DNA of 64,000 bases from Vitrella brassicaformis. Taxonomy: Eukaryota > Sar > Vitrellaceae. Positions 31,246 to 44,315 of this stretch are shown piece after piece. The position numbers were made by a program, and so were the translations under genes. Position 1 is the stretch's first letter; every line of letters starts with the position of its first letter. Under the pieces are notes generated by a model. It saw nothing but the letters and a program-made list of their open reading frames with translations, was not told the DNA's origin and ran no database searches. Where the stretch lies: NCBI GenBank assembly GCA_001179505.1, contig CDMY01000295.1, positions 375,336 to 439,335 of the forward strand, given 5' to 3'.

Positions 31246-34096
31246 ATGCAACCCCACGGTGACCGCTGCGTTCTCTTGCTCGTTGTCTGCTCGTGCCCTG
31301 CGACACTGATACACACCGCCGCTCAGCCTGGGGCCGGCCATCGTGTGAGAGGCAGAGTCAGCCCCGAGAGGCCCAGCAACTACGCGCGATACGCTGAAGA
31401 TGAGCCCAACCCCGAGTTCAAGTATGCACGGGAGAAGGACAACGCGACACACGTGCCGCTTGCACGCGGTGGCGTACACTTGTGGTGCGTGTGTCAGGTA
31501 CAAGGAGAAGGATTGGTACTTCTTTTACGTGTCGGACTTGCACATCGTGCCCCGGTACGATGGCGACTACATCACTCAGAACACCTGCAGCCCGGACCTG
31601 ACGGACCTGGAGAAGGACAGACTCACCGGTGGGAAGGAGAGGGAAGTGAGACCGACATGTGATAACGCTCTCTCCATCCTCTGTGTTTGCTTCAGGCAAC
31701 GAGAAGAACCCGTGAGAGGCATGCACTGGTTGTTGAGGCCAAGCTGCCCGATTGCTGTCCATCGTCTCTTGCTGTTTGTTGTGTCTTACCAGGTGGACGA
31801 AGCCGGCGTACTGGGGCAGGTAGGCCGTGAATGCACCAACACATACGGAGACACATCGCAGACCACCGACTCTCACTCTGTTTAATTGTTTTGCAGGATT
31901 GGCTGCGACCCTCCCATCGAAATGTACTACAGCCTGGTTGCAAAGACCAAACACATTTCCAAGATCAGGGGCAAGAAGAGCACTTTCACCATCATGACGG
32001 GCGACGTGGCCGGCCATGGCATGGACGAGTATGAGTTCAAGGACACCCGCCGGTACCGCCCTTGAGAGATGAGGACACAGACTCCATTGATGACCGTCTT
32101 GTGCATACAGGTACCGTGCCGTAGCCCTGATGCACAAGACGCTGAGGGACGAAATCGAAAGCGAGCAGTTTATTTGGGCGCCGGGCAATAATGACCTGTG
32201 GTAAGCAAGCTGATTCCGCCGCAAGTGATTCGGGCATTCCCCCTTTCTCATTCGCTTTTCAGGTACAATTATTACATAGACACAGAGACGCCAGCAATGA
32301 CACTGGCCGAACTGCGCGAAAGCATGGAGGGCCACGCACCCACAGGCAGCCAGCCCGATCTGGAGGACATGTGTGCCGGCGACCCCACTATCTCTCGTGA
32401 GGAGGACCTCAAGGCGTTGGCTACCTCCGAGACGCTCATGCGCAAGATGGGGTGGCAGGCGGTGCTCTGGGAGATATTCAAGGACGACATCAAGCCTTTC
32501 GCGGCCGATGGGGAAGACCAGTCAGAGGTTCGGGCGGCAGATGGAACACGAGAGACATGATCGCCGGGTTGGTGATGTACCTCTTTGTGTGCAACAGACA
32601 TTTCTTTCAGGTGTGTTCTATTCAGTGGAGGTCCCTCCGCCCGTCAATGTGCGAGTGTTGGCGCTCAACAGCATAATATGGCTGCAGGGCCATGTGCGGA
32701 AGGACGGCCACAACTTCCCGTGGAACCAGCCAGGACGGTCGCCCGAAGACTTCCCTGATCCACGTACTCTCTCATAGAGCAAGAGACACAGGAGATACAC
32801 GCATGGATGGATCTTTGCTTGCATGCAGTGGGTCAGCTCGCCTGGATGAGGCGGCAGCTGACCCGCGCCAAGGAGAAGGCGCAGAAGGTCTACGTCATCC
32901 TTCATGCTTTCCCTGGGTAAGCAAGAGGCGCCCTGCAAACACGCATGACCTCACCTTGTGGCTGCATTGCTGCATTCATTCGCCCTTCGCGGCACACACA
33001 ACCCAGGTTCCATTCGTTTCATTACAAGAAGGAGGAGCTCTTCGAGATACAGTTCCACGAGCTCTACTTCCGCAGGTACGTGCCACCAACCACACACCCA
33101 CACGATTGTGCACCATCGTGTGCCGTGTGCAGCTTCCAGGAGATCATGTACCTCTACCGCGACACCATCCTCGCCGTGTTCGCCGGCCACATACACGGAG
33201 ACTCCTTCCGCGTGCCCTACTTCAACACTACTGGCTACGAATCGGCAGATGTCAGCGGCTCTTCTCCTGTTCCCAGCAGTTCCTTCAGCGAGAAGAGCAT
33301 GCGCGACTGGCCGCAGCGAGTGCCGCTGCCTAAGGAATTCCATCAGGAGCTCGAGGCCCTTCCGCCAATCTATGTCGCCGCTGCGATGGCACCCATATAT
33401 GGGAACAACCCCGCTTTCAAGGTTAAAGAGAAAGAGACACAAGCCGGCAGAGAGGGGCGTTTCTTGTTGCCTCTGTCATCGCTTTCTTTGCTGCCCATAG
33501 GCCATCGAGTTCGAGCCTGATCACAAGTACACAGACGAGACATGCGCTCGCCATGCGGCGCGCAGTGTCGTCTCTTTGTATGTCTGTGTGATTGTGTGTG
33601 CAGGTATGTGGCCGACATGGTGAGCTACTTCCTGCCATTGGCTCAGACCAACAACTATGAGGGCAGGCCACGGACCGAAGAAGCCGCTCTCACCGCAGAC
33701 GACTGGTTCTTCTACTACCGCTTCACGGTTCTTCACACGCAAGTCCACGTCAGTCGTGTGTCTGCCATCCCTTGTGTGTGTGTCGGTCAGGATGCCTACG
33801 GGCTGGAAGGAATGGACCAGCCCTCCCTGACTCGGCTGCTCACGCGTATAGCCGACCCGAGGACCAAGGAGAGAGCCCTCTACTCTTCCTACTATTATGC
33901 CTCGGGCAACATGTCCCCACATATGGAGTGTATCATGACGAGTTTGGCCTCATACAAACATGGTGGGTGTCTGCTGGACACTGTCATCTGGCAGCAGGGA
34001 AAGCAGAGGCAGCGGCGGCAGCAGCAAGAGGGAGAGGGGGAGGGGGAGGGGGAGGGGGAGGAGGGCCAGCCCAGCCTTGACATTGTCTTTGCCTGA
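31246..34096 (+). CDS. Acid sphingomyelinase-like metallophosphoesterase
   Basis: About 13 exons. The start at 31246 gives a signal-peptide-like N-terminus (CVLLLVVCSCPATLIHTAA). The first donor is inside FK (31421), with acceptor at 31497, joining EPNPEFK to YKEKDWYFFYVSDLHI. Metal-site motifs follow: SDLH, TGDVAGHG, PGNND, VILHAFPG and AGHIHGD. Glycan-type sites and YGRIGCDPP-like context fit the secreted or lysosomal ASM/SMPDL3 family, which cleaves phosphodiesters such as sphingomyelin or nucleotides. GNND replaces the more usual GNHD/E; from memory, endopolyphosphatases of the PPN1 type also carry GNND, so polyphosphate is an alternative substrate. The C-terminus has a GEGEGEGE run from a GAGGGG microsatellite (34030-34062). 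Confidence 0.8.
33077..33132 (+). other. Intron with CA/TG hairpin
   Basis: A 56-base intron in the metallophosphoesterase gene. Bases 33099-33106 (CACACGAT) are exactly complementary to 33115-33122 (ATCGTGTG) with an 8-base loop, so the stem occupies the middle of the intron and draws the donor and acceptor together. Confidence 0.75.
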
Positions 34097-34558
34097 GCGG
34101 GGATGCGTGACGTGTGTGGCGTGGCGACAGACGATAGGACGGAAGGTAAGGACGAAGACATTTGCGTGAGATACACGCTAATGCGGATTTAAGCGAATGT
34201 GTCTCCTGTATATATAAGTCTTTGTCGCATTGAGTCGCATCCATCAACCATTGTGACTAAATCATGGGAAGACAGCAGCACGCGCACGCGAAAAACCGTT
34301 GCAGCCCTTGCCGTGCCCGTGTGGGACCCGTGCACTGCTGTAGAAGCCTCTCTCCTACTTACACACACACCCACGCACATACCCATACACGTCTGGATGT
34401 GTGTGGGTGCGTCCTCATCTCATGTGGTGCCAAGAAAAAACCATCTCACACACACCTCCTCGACTGTCAAGCCCTCTCTGTGATCGCCCCAAGCCCACCC
34501 CTTACAACCAGATATCGAAAAATACCGACACCAAGGTGTCATTTCATTCTCCCGTCCG
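34097..34558. other. Intergenic between convergent genes
   Basis: Short CA-rich stretches (34363-34395) and a TATATATAA-like sequence near 34209. No exon and no recognisable terminator. Confidence 0.4.
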
Positions 34559-37500
34559 TCATCTCTTGACCGCCCGAGAACTGACGCTGACACGTGCAGT
34601 CCCCCTGCCTCCCCTCCTGAGTGCGGCCTTCCTCCTCTCCTTGAGCTGCTCGTCCCGCCTCCCCCGAGTCAGCAGCAGTGTCTGCACGATCGTGATACCC
34701 TCCCCATCAGCATCCTCGAGCGGGAAATCCGACGCATCAGACACCGGCAGCCATCCCTACACGCACACACACACACGCGCACGATCACCTGACACATCCA
34801 ATCGGTCTCTGGACCCTCACTCACTTGTATGGACGCGGCAAAGAGGCTCCTGTGCCAGTGGTCTGCCTGTATGCCCCGCCCGTCGGTGTCGAATCGCAAG
34901 TCGGCGTCGGTCGAGACGGGGCTGCCGTCGCGTGTGGCGGCGGTTGGGATGACGAGGTAGTCGTCGCTCCGGGGCGACCGGTCGGTGAGCGACAGAGCCC
35001 ATGAGTCAAACACGGCATGGGACGCCGTCTGGTAGGGCGGGCAGACGGGGAAGCTGCGACACCGAATGACAGCACATAACTGGCGTCACACCACATGAGA
35101 CACAGAGAGGGATGGGGGAGGCAGGGAGGGGCAACAGCAACCATGAGTGGGTGAGAGCTTCACCGTCTGTGTGGTCCTCTCTCTTTATCTGTGTGTGTGT
35201 GTGGGTGGGTGGGTGGGTGGGTGAGTACCTGGTTACCTGCAGGGAGAGCGGGTCAGGTGTGTGGGGGTAGGCTATCCGGTGCACACCAGCGTACAAGACA
35301 TACGTGTCGCCAGCAACCTTCTCAGGCGCCTCCAATCGCCTCTCCCTCAACACTGCACCCGAATGGTTGGGCGCCCTCCCACCCCTCAGAAGCACCGCCA
35401 GCCACCGCCGTAAGCGTGAAGGCCCATCGTCCACCATGGCAGAGCCATCATCAGGACCCGTATCATCAGGTAACTTTGCCGACTCGACTTGGGCTTGGGC
35501 AGCATGGGGGAGGCGATAGGTGAAGGAGCAGCTGCTCTCCCTCTTGTCGTCGTTGGTCCTGTTGCCGACCTCCGGGGCCTTGCTTGACTTGAGTGACGAC
35601 ATCCATGAGAGCCTGAGGGTGGCCTCCTTCGTCTCATTGGCTGGGGAGAAGGGGAGGCACCACCCGGACGAGCCATAGCCAGACAGAGAGCACCGCTGGG
35701 CTGACTTCGGGGCCGGCTGCTGCTGCTGTTGCTGCTGGTCGTCAGCTAAGGATAACGTCGCGCGACCACCGGTGAGCAGCTCACTGGGCGGCCTGTGTGT
35801 CGTCGGCTGCTGCTGCTCTTCTTGTTGCTGCTGGTGCTGCTGTTCTCCTTTTCGCGGCCTCCGGTGGCCGTGGTAGTGCCTCGAGACGCCATGGACGTGC
35901 ACGTGTGACTTGGTGGTCCGCCGCTTGCCGCTCGGGTGCGTCGGCACATTGACAATCATCATGCGGCTGTCCCCGAAGGGATCCCCGCCGCCCTTCCCCC
36001 AGCCCACATACCCCTCCTTCGCAGCTCTCTGTGTGTCGAACTCGCCAGAGGGCGCCCGATAGAAGCTGTCGAGCACCTCGCCGTCGCTGAAGACCCCTCC
36101 CCCAGTGGCGAAATAGGGCGAGAGGTTGGCTGCCGCGATGACGTTGATGGCGTGGGTGGACGAGAGGCCCTGGAATATGGGGTTGGGCAGCTGCAGGGGC
36201 GGCAGCAAGAGCTGCCACCCCGTCATGACGATGAGAGAGTCCACTGGGCGGGGCTCGCGCGACACAAACGTGTCCAAGATGTCGACCCTGATCCATCCAA
36301 GACACACAAGCCACACCACCTCAAACAAAGGTGTGTCTGTGTCTGTGTCTGTGTGGGTGTCCATAGAAATATATCTATCAGCTGACTCACCAGTGCCAGT
36401 CGTAGCCCATGATAACGCCGAGGTTGACCCCGCGTGACAGCTCAAACGGCTCCGGGAAGGTGCCCGCCAGCTCCTCGGGCGGCTGGTCGATGGCCGGGCT
36501 GGTGTGGAAGACGTGATGCTGGTAGTACTTGGCAATGACGTTGCCCGACTGACCAAACACCACCGCAGTGTTGAGCAGGAACCTCCCGTCCGGCGGGCAG
36601 GTGCCGCTCACGACAATGGGGTCCTCTCCCCTGCGGCGGGCAGCCGGCAAGAACCCCCCCGTGGCGTTGGTGCACGGCTGCAGGTCGATCATGTTGGCCA
36701 CCAGCACCACTTGCGAGTCCTTGGCCGCGCACGAGAGCTCCCGCACCTGGGAGACCTTTGGCGTGTTGCTGGGGTGTGCGGCGAACCTTGGCGGCCCGTT
36801 GTCGCAGGGGATGGACTGCTTGGAGGGGTAGGGGACGGTCTCGGCGTAGGGGAGGATGTGATGGCGGTCATACGACTGGTTGAGGAAGATCGAGGTGCCC
36901 CAGCCGTTGGCGTACTCCGGGAAGACCACCAGATGGGCACCTGTTGGGCAGACAGACAGACAGACAGACAGACAGACAGGCAGAGAGGGAGGGGGAGAAG
37001 GACAGACGAACGGTACACGCAATCCTGTGTGGCCTGCCTCTCTCTCTCTCTCTCCCTCTTGCTGTGTATATGTGTTTGTGTGGCTGACCGCTGACAGCCG
37101 CGTGTTCGGTCCATTTCTGCATGCTCTTGAGGTTGTCGTGCAGCAGCGAATCAGGCGCCTGCTTGAGGTCCATCCGGCTGCACAGCGACGAGCACACTGA
37201 ATAAGCACCGAACGAATCAACCCACCCCATGCACCCCCCCACCTGGCGAAGACCATGACAGCGGCGGTGAATTCCTTCATCCTTCCCCTCTCCTCCTGCC
37301 ATATGAGATCCACCGGCAGACACAGCAGCGACAGCAGCACCACCGCCACAAACGCACTCACCGACACGCACACCGGCCGCGAGCAGAAGTTCTTGGCCTG
37401 GTCCATGCCGTGGTCGTGCCCGTCGTCAATGGCCGCCCTGCTCGTCCCACCACGGAGGTCCCTTTCTTCGCCCAGCAGCGAGATGATGTCCTCCTGGGAC

Positions 37501-37595
37501 CTCTTCCTGCCCGGCGCTGGTGAGCCGCGGATCATGCGGTGATGGTGGGGAGGGTGGTGGGCATGCACGGGCGAATTGTCGCTCGCGTCAGACAT
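34559..37595 (-). CDS. Vanin/biotinidase-like nitrilase-fold membrane protein
   Basis: About seven exons. The N-terminus is cytosolic and hydrophilic (MSDASDNSPVHAHHPPHHHR) followed by one membrane anchor (VCVSVSAFVAVVLLSLLC), a type II orientation. The nitrilase-fold domain follows: LVVFPEYANGWG with the catalytic Glu, NTAVVFGQSGNVIAKYYQHH with the catalytic Lys, and NLGVIMGYDWHW where the nucleophilic Cys of the family should be; here Gly stands in its place. A Glu-Lys-Gly site predicts loss of ordinary amidase activity. The later part (IMTGWQLLLPPLQLPNPI; AINVIAAANLSPYF) fits the vanin/biotinidase group. A His/Gln-rich insert and a C-terminal domain follow, ending at the stop at 34559. Confidence 0.75.
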
Positions 37596-37757
37596 CCTGT
37601 TGCTGCTGGGAGGGAGGGAGGGAGGGAGGGAGGGAGATCAGCCCCTGTTCATCGACGGCTTGGCAGATTCATCGATTCACGTGATGCGTCGCGTCCGGCG
37701 GTCTCTGGCTGGCTGCACCTGCAGCTGATCCAGGCAACGTGGAGGAGTGTTGTTGTG

Positions 37758-38417
37758 ATGCCTGAGCTCGCCACGGAAAAGCGCGCAGTTGTAGGAGGAG
37801 GGCACTCCGTTCCCAAGATGGGGTGGTACGTGTTGGCACGGCACGCATGAGAGAGAGGCACACACTACAGTCACGCCGTACCACTGCTTGGCGCCATTTC
37901 ATCTGCTGTGTGTTGGTGCGTGTCTGTGTGTGGTGTGCAGGGTCCATTTCTTCAAAATCTACGTCAACGACTACCTTACCAACCCTGTGGTGAACAAACA
38001 AACAGACAGACAGACAGGGCAGCACGGGTGCAAGACAGACAGACAGACAGGCAGGCAACACACAGACAGGCAGATCAGCGCTGCGGCCCCCCCTCCTTCC
38101 CTCCCTCCCCGACTGCGACCCATCTCTGCTCGTCTGTCTGTCTGTCTGTGTGTGCGTCGTTGCTGTGACGTATGTCTGTATGTCAGGTCCGTTCCCGCTA
38201 CCACGAGTGGATCAAGTTTTTCGCCGTGCCCCCCGCGCTGCTGATCCTCTACTTCAACTACTGGGAGCAGGTCGTCAAGGGCTCGCTCGAACGCAAACGT
38301 GCAGAGGCGCGGGAGAGACGCGTGGCGGAGCGCAACCGCATCTTCGAGGAGACGATAATCCCCGCACCCGTGTCGGCCATGCACCAGTGCAAGTGGTCCG
38401 ACAAAGGACACCACTAG
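37758..38417 (+). CDS. Small single-pass membrane protein
   Basis: Three exons: 37758-37825, 37941-37989 and 38187-38417, frame-consistent, 115 aa. It begins MPELATEKRAVVGGGH, continues VHFFKIYVNDYLTNP, and has one membrane segment (FFAVPPALLILYFNYW). A strongly charged helix follows (ERKRAEARERRVAERNRIFEE). The layout, a short N-terminus, one membrane helix and a basic/acidic coiled helix, resembles small subunits of mitochondrial inner-membrane complexes. That is a guess from shape; no family is recognised. Introns contain CAGA/TCTG tetranucleotide runs. It is head-to-head with the vanin-like gene, with 162 bp between start codons. Confidence 0.65.
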
Positions 38418-38762
38418 ACAGACAGGCGTGTGACACACACACACACGCTTACTCAGACAGACTGCTGTGTGTGTCTGCGCCTGTGGGTGTGATGTGACCG
38501 GCTGGCTGTCTGGCTGCCTGTGGGGGTGGTGTGGTGTGGTGTGGTGTGGCATGGGGTGTGGCTCGGGTTTGGGGGTGGGTTGGGATGCGGTTGTTTGAAC
38601 CGAACCACCTGAGTCAGGAGGGCGGAGGGGAGGGGAGGGGAGGGAGGGGCCATGCCATGTACATGGCCTTCCTGGGGTCCGTTCGTTGTAATGTATGTTA
38701 TGTGTGAGAGTGTGTTGGCAGACAGACCGACTCCACTCCCCTTGTGTGGGTGAGGGCCTTCC

Positions 38763-38793
<31 letters not shown>

Positions 38794-39156
38794 AAGTGCG
38801 GTTGGCTGATGCACCAACCCGTGTAGTAGAGGAAGCAGCTGTGTGGATCCGACGGAAACAGGACACACCGACTGATGATGATTGATCAACAATCGTTTCA
38901 CACACACACACACACACGCGTGTTGAATAAAGACGCGGCGGGCGGGCGGTGGGGTGGGATATCAGACACACAAAAGCCTTAAAGCTCGCACGCACACACA
39001 CACACACACACATGCACCCCTGCGCGTCGAGCTGCACTGACGCGCCCATCCGACCATCCATCGAGTGTGCAAATCACCGGAAAGCCAAGCCACGACGAGC
39101 GGTTAAATGTCCTGACCAATGGTCGGTCGGTCGGTCATCGGCCATTGGTCAGTCAG
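38418..39156. other. Intergenic between convergent genes
   Basis: Simple repeats: CA (38434-38446), GGTGTGGTGTGG (38526-38550), GGGGAGGGGA (38630-38650), TGTC (38762-38792) and GGTC (39121-39136). No exon is supported. Confidence 0.5.
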
Positions 39157-42100
39157 TCATCCGGAGAGCCCCTTGATGACGATTTCCATGGTGTCGTTGG
39201 AGAGGTTCTCCGTGTCGCGCAGCCGCTCCAGCTGCGCCTTCATCATGGCGCTGCGCACGGGCTCCACACTGACACACACACACACTTAGGTGTGTGGTTT
39301 AAGAATGGTTTGCTGACTGACTTCTTCCATCCGGCGAGGAAGACGGCGAATCTGGACGCCATTTGGGGGTTGAGCTTGTCGACCTCCTTGATCACATCAC
39401 ACACCAACGAATACCTGACAGACAGACACACGGGACACACACACACACAGACAGGGAGAGAGAGGGAGAGCCCGAGAATGCTCCACTGTGGAGGAGCTCA
39501 TGTGGCCATGATATGTTTGTCAAGCGGACTCACTCACCCCGCGCCGTCCTTTCGGTGGAAGTGGAAGTTGTTGTTGGCGAACGCACCCACTACAGCCCTG
39601 CACCCACACACACACACACACACCGACAGCGACACCGGCATCGGTCGTCTCGTCTCTTTGTTGGTTCTTGCCTGACCTGAGTTTGTTAGGGTTCTTGAGT
39701 TCGAAGTCCGGGTGCTTCATGAGCTCCTTGACCCGCTCGACGGTGTCGGGGAGGTCGCTCTGCGCCTGCACCGCAAACCACTTGCACATCTTGAGCTTGT
39801 CGTCTGGCATTAATGCAGCCACACAGACAGCCATGCAGCCACACACACACACATTTAGAGGGATGGGGGGATGGGTGGTGCAGGTGTGCTTGCCTTGCTG
39901 CTCACCTTTGCTGTCCCCATAGAACTTCTGGATGACCGCCTCCCTCTCAGCGACGGGAATGTCAGCCAACGCATACAACGCTGAGAACACACACCCACAC
40001 CCACACCCACACACAAGCATGACCAGACCCCGCAGCCATCCATCCATCCATCCAGCCATCGACACGCCTGTGTGTGTGTGCCGCCCCGCACCTGAGATGC
40101 GGTCGCTCATGCAGAGTCCGGTCTCGAAGTGCTCCACGGCGAGCTTGACGGTCTCGGGGTCCTGCAGCACGGCCATGCTGATCAGCAGGGCGTTCCGCAG
40201 CCGCCGCCGGGCGATCGACGGCTCGTCCACCTTGAAGACCCCGCCCTCCGCCGCCACCTCCTGCGTCAGCTTGTCGTATACCTCACGCAGCTCCTTCTTG
40301 CACGCCTCTACCAATCCTTTGCTGAGAGACACACACAGGGGTGGGGTGTGTGTTGGGGGATGGATGGAGGGAGGGAGGGAGGGAGGGGTGCTGGTGGTTT
40401 CTCGCCCACCGACCGGACGTGCTGTCGTGCGTTGTGCAGGTGGTCTGGTGCAATGGGTGCAGCGATCTCTCCGATGAGGGTCTTCTCGTCGGGCAGGCGC
40501 AGCGAGTAGGTCTGATGCGCACACACACACACACACACACATGTAAATAACATCCGTGTGCTCAGTGGCGACTCAGACAGACAGACCTGTAGGGAGCGGT
40601 CGATGTCGGTCGCCGTGAGGACCTTCCTCCAAGCCTCCACAAACACGCCGGGCAGTGCTGGCGGAGACTCGCCGGCAGACAACTGCGCAGACCTCACAGG
40701 CTCTCATCCACGTCTCTCTCTCTCTCTCTGTGTTCGTGTCTACCTTGTTGTATGTGTCTTTGATGACGATCGTGGCGAGTGTCTGACCGGCCTCCCATCT
40801 GTTGAAGTCGTCAGTGTCGTGGGCCATGAGGAAGGCCAGGTCGTCGGGCGATCGCTCAAACTTCAGCCGACAGGGGGCGGAGAAATCCCTGTGTGCAGAA
40901 AGAAGGACAGACCCACATACACAGAGAGGGGGACAGGGTGGGTGCATGTGTGTGTGTGTGTGTGTTTGGAGGGGGGAAGGTACCCAGCTACCTGAGGATG
41001 GAGGCGATAGGCTCCTCCGGCACGTTGTCGAACACAAACGTCTCCTTCTCGCCCTTGAGCTCGAGCACCTGCAATCCCCCAACCCACCCACCGACACTCT
41101 CTCCCTCTCTCAGGGCACCCTCCCGACACCACAGCCACAAAGGCATAAAGGCATACCATAGAGGGCTGCAGCTCCTTGCCAGTGGCCTTGGACAGCAGCC
41201 CCGTCTTGATAGGTATGTGCAGGGGGTGCTTCTCCGCCTGTCCCGGTGTGGCGGGGGTGGACTGGCTCACGACGATGGTGAACTGCTTGAGGCTGGGGTC
41301 GTAGCTGGCCGACTCCACCGTCACCACAGGGGTGCCCGCCTGGAGGTACCACCGCTCGAACTGCTTCAGGTCGCTGGTGTTGGCGTCAGCCTGAGAGACA
41401 GACGAAGGAAAGGTCAAAAGCACTCACAAGTGAGAATGGTCCCATGGGTGCTTACGCTACCATGGCAGCCCGGAAGTCGTCACACGTCACCGCCTGGATA
41501 ATGGCAATGGACCGAGACACACACACGTGTTGGAACGGGCCAAGTGGCGTGAGGCGTGTGGTGCCGTAGGTACCTGTCCGTCGTGTCTTGTGAAGTAGAG
41601 GTCCATGCCCTTGCGGAAGCCGTGCTTGCTCAGCAGCGTCTGGTACATCCGGATCACTTCGGCGCCCTTCTCGTAAACAGTCGCCGTGTAAAAGTTGTCC
41701 CTGGGCCACACACCAACACCAACACAAACACGGGACCATGTGTGTCTCTCTCATTGTGGCTCCCTCTCCCTGTGTGTGTGTGTGTGGAGTAGGTTACATG
41801 GCGATGTAGCTCTCAGGTCTGATGGGATGTGCCATCGGCCCGGCGTCCTCGGGGAACTGCCGCGACCTCAGCATAATGATGTCCTCGATGCGCTTGACGG
41901 CCGCTGACGCCATGTCGCGGGAGAACTCCTGGTCGCGGAACACTGTGAGGCCCTCCTTCTGCACCCACCGCACCAGTCAGTCATCAGTCATCACACACGC
42001 ACAGTGGTGGGGAGGTTTGGGATGGGAGTGGTGTTTGGGGTGGGAGTGGTGTGTGGTGTGTGGCTGACGGACGAGTGTGAGCTGGAACCAGTCCCTGCAG

Positions 42101-42453
42101 GTGACTCGGTTGCCTGTCCAGTTGTGGAAGTACCTGATGGAGCCATCCAAACATCCATCCATCCATCCATCAGTGTGTGTAGGTGTTTTGGTGTGATGTG
42201 TTGTGTTATGTGCCTGCCCCCACTCGTGTGCAATGACGCCCATGATGCGCTCGTAGTCGGCGTCTGTTGATGTGTCCGGCGATGCGAGAATCAGCGCCGT
42301 GTTGAAGACGTTCAGACCCTGAGAGGCACACACACAGGGGGAGACAGACAGACAGACAGACAGGGGGGCTTTGAGTAAGGTAAGTGCGTTGGTCTGTCCA
42401 GCCCATATCGCTACTAGGCGACCTTGTTCTCCATGGCACCCCTGACACACACA

Positions 42454-42489
<36 letters not shown>

Positions 42490-43424
42490 AGGATTAGGTG
42501 TGGGTTTGCTTCACACAGACAGACAGGAGTACATGTTGAAGTCATCGACGGCGACGCTGACACACACAGAAACACACACAGAGAGAGAGGGGGTAGAAAA
42601 CGGTTGGCTGTTGGTTTGGTTTGGTTTGGTTCGGTTCGGTTTGATCAGTGTGTGTGTGAAGGTACGTACATGTTGAAGACGTCCAGGTCGTACTCGCGGC
42701 CAAACTTCTCCTCATCCCACTTCATCGCCTGATGATGTCAACACACACACACACACACATCCACCCACGAAGAAAACTATGAAACTTTGTCGGTATATCT
42801 CTCTCTCGGGCTCGTATCGTAAGTGTGACCTTCTTCAGTGACTCCATGGCCCAGTCCAGCTTGGCCACATTGTGGGGCTCAGAGAAGATCTCCAAACGCA
42901 CCTTCCGGCCGCTCTGCATCAACGACACCACCAACAAGCCATCGACACACCTTCCCACCCCCATCACCCCATTCAGCCCACCGTAGTGGTAAAATCGCTG
43001 TGGATGGACTTGAGGTTGCCGACGACGAGGGCGAAGAGGTAGCAGGGCTTGGGGTGCGGGTCCTCGAAGGATGCGTAGTGCCGCCCGTCGGCCGCGTCGC
43101 CGCTCGAGATCTGGTTGCCGTTGCTGAGCAGAACGGGGTACTCGGACTTGGAGGCCTCCACACGAACCTGATGGATGGATGGATGGCATGGCATGGCTCA
43201 GACAACGTGTGTGTGTGTGTGTGTGGTGGGATACTGACTGTGTAGAGGGACATGACGTCGGGTCCTGCGGACAGACAGACAGACAGACAGACCGCCATTT
43301 GTCAGTGTCCTTGAGGTGAGCTGAGGTGATGTGGTTGGCTGACTGACGGTCAAGGAAGTATGTGATGCGTCTGAAGCCCTCTGCCTCACACTGCGTGCAG
43401 TACATCCCCCCACTCTTGTACAGC

Positions 43425-43457
<33 letters not shown>

Positions 43458-44030
43458 GTCCGCACCTCTCATCTCGCCCACCACACCCCACCTCCCACCC
43501 TCACCCCCACAACTGACAACTTACCCCGAGAGCTGGAAGTTCTTCTCCGGGCAGATAGCCACGGTGGTCTCCACCTTGAAGAGCTCATCGGGGTCGGCCG
43601 GCAGCAGCTTCCCCCGGATGACCAGCTGCTTGTCCTCATCGTGGCCGTACCCCTCCGCCCCCTCGCTCAGCACCTTGCCGTTGAGCTTCACCTCCTTCAG
43701 AGTCAGGTCCTCGCCGTGCAGCACCAGGTCGGCCCCGCTGGGCGACCCGCGGTTGCGGTAACACGTCAGCACCGAGCGCACCTGAGTGAGTGATGCAGTC
43801 AAGTCAGTGCAGACGCCTGCATGGTGTCTCGTTTGTGTCTGTCGGTCTTAGCGTACGGTGGTCGTGTCCTTGTGGACATCGAAGTCGAGGTCGACCTTTT
43901 TGATCCAGTATTCGGGCGGCCTGTAGTCGAGCCGCTTCTTCTCCTTGGGCGGCTTCCGCAGGTCGACCTCCTTGACCTGCTCGGCAGCTGCCGTCGCCGT
44001 CTGCGTCACGGTCTGCGTCTGACTCGCCAT
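39157..44030 (-). CDS. M1 family aminopeptidase (aminopeptidase N type)
   Basis: About 20 exons. It starts [20 protein letters not shown] with no signal peptide, so it is probably cytosolic or organellar. The M1 hallmarks are intact: [15 protein letters not shown] (exopeptidase signature), [14 protein letters not shown] (HExxH zinc site) and [13 protein letters not shown] (third zinc ligand Glu). [20 protein letters not shown] and the C-terminal alpha-helical part ([40 protein letters not shown]) fit the bacterial PepN/apicomplexan M1 subfamily, which removes N-terminal residues from peptides. The GAMEN site is built from two micro-exons of 24 bases (42556-42533) and 19 bases (42441-42423). 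The stop is at 39157. It shares a 285-bp divergent spacer with the MiaB fusion gene. Confidence 0.92.
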
Positions 44031-44315
44031 CTTGCACACCACACACACAACAACGAACCACAGAACCCAGAGATCTCTCCTTCTCTGCGCCAGATCTCTC
44101 TGCAAGCCAAGCGCGCAGTGGACCGACCGACCGAATGCGCGTGGGTGGTTTGAAGCGGTGCTGGTGCTCTTGATGGGCGGACGAGGTGGTGGTTTGACCG
44201 TGCCTTTCGCCAGAAGCTGCTGCTGTTCAGCCCATCTCTGGTGAGGAAGGTCAAAGGCGTCTGGAAGGCCGCCGTCGACACTGCTATCGACCTCAGGATG
44301 CTCCCCGACTGGAGA

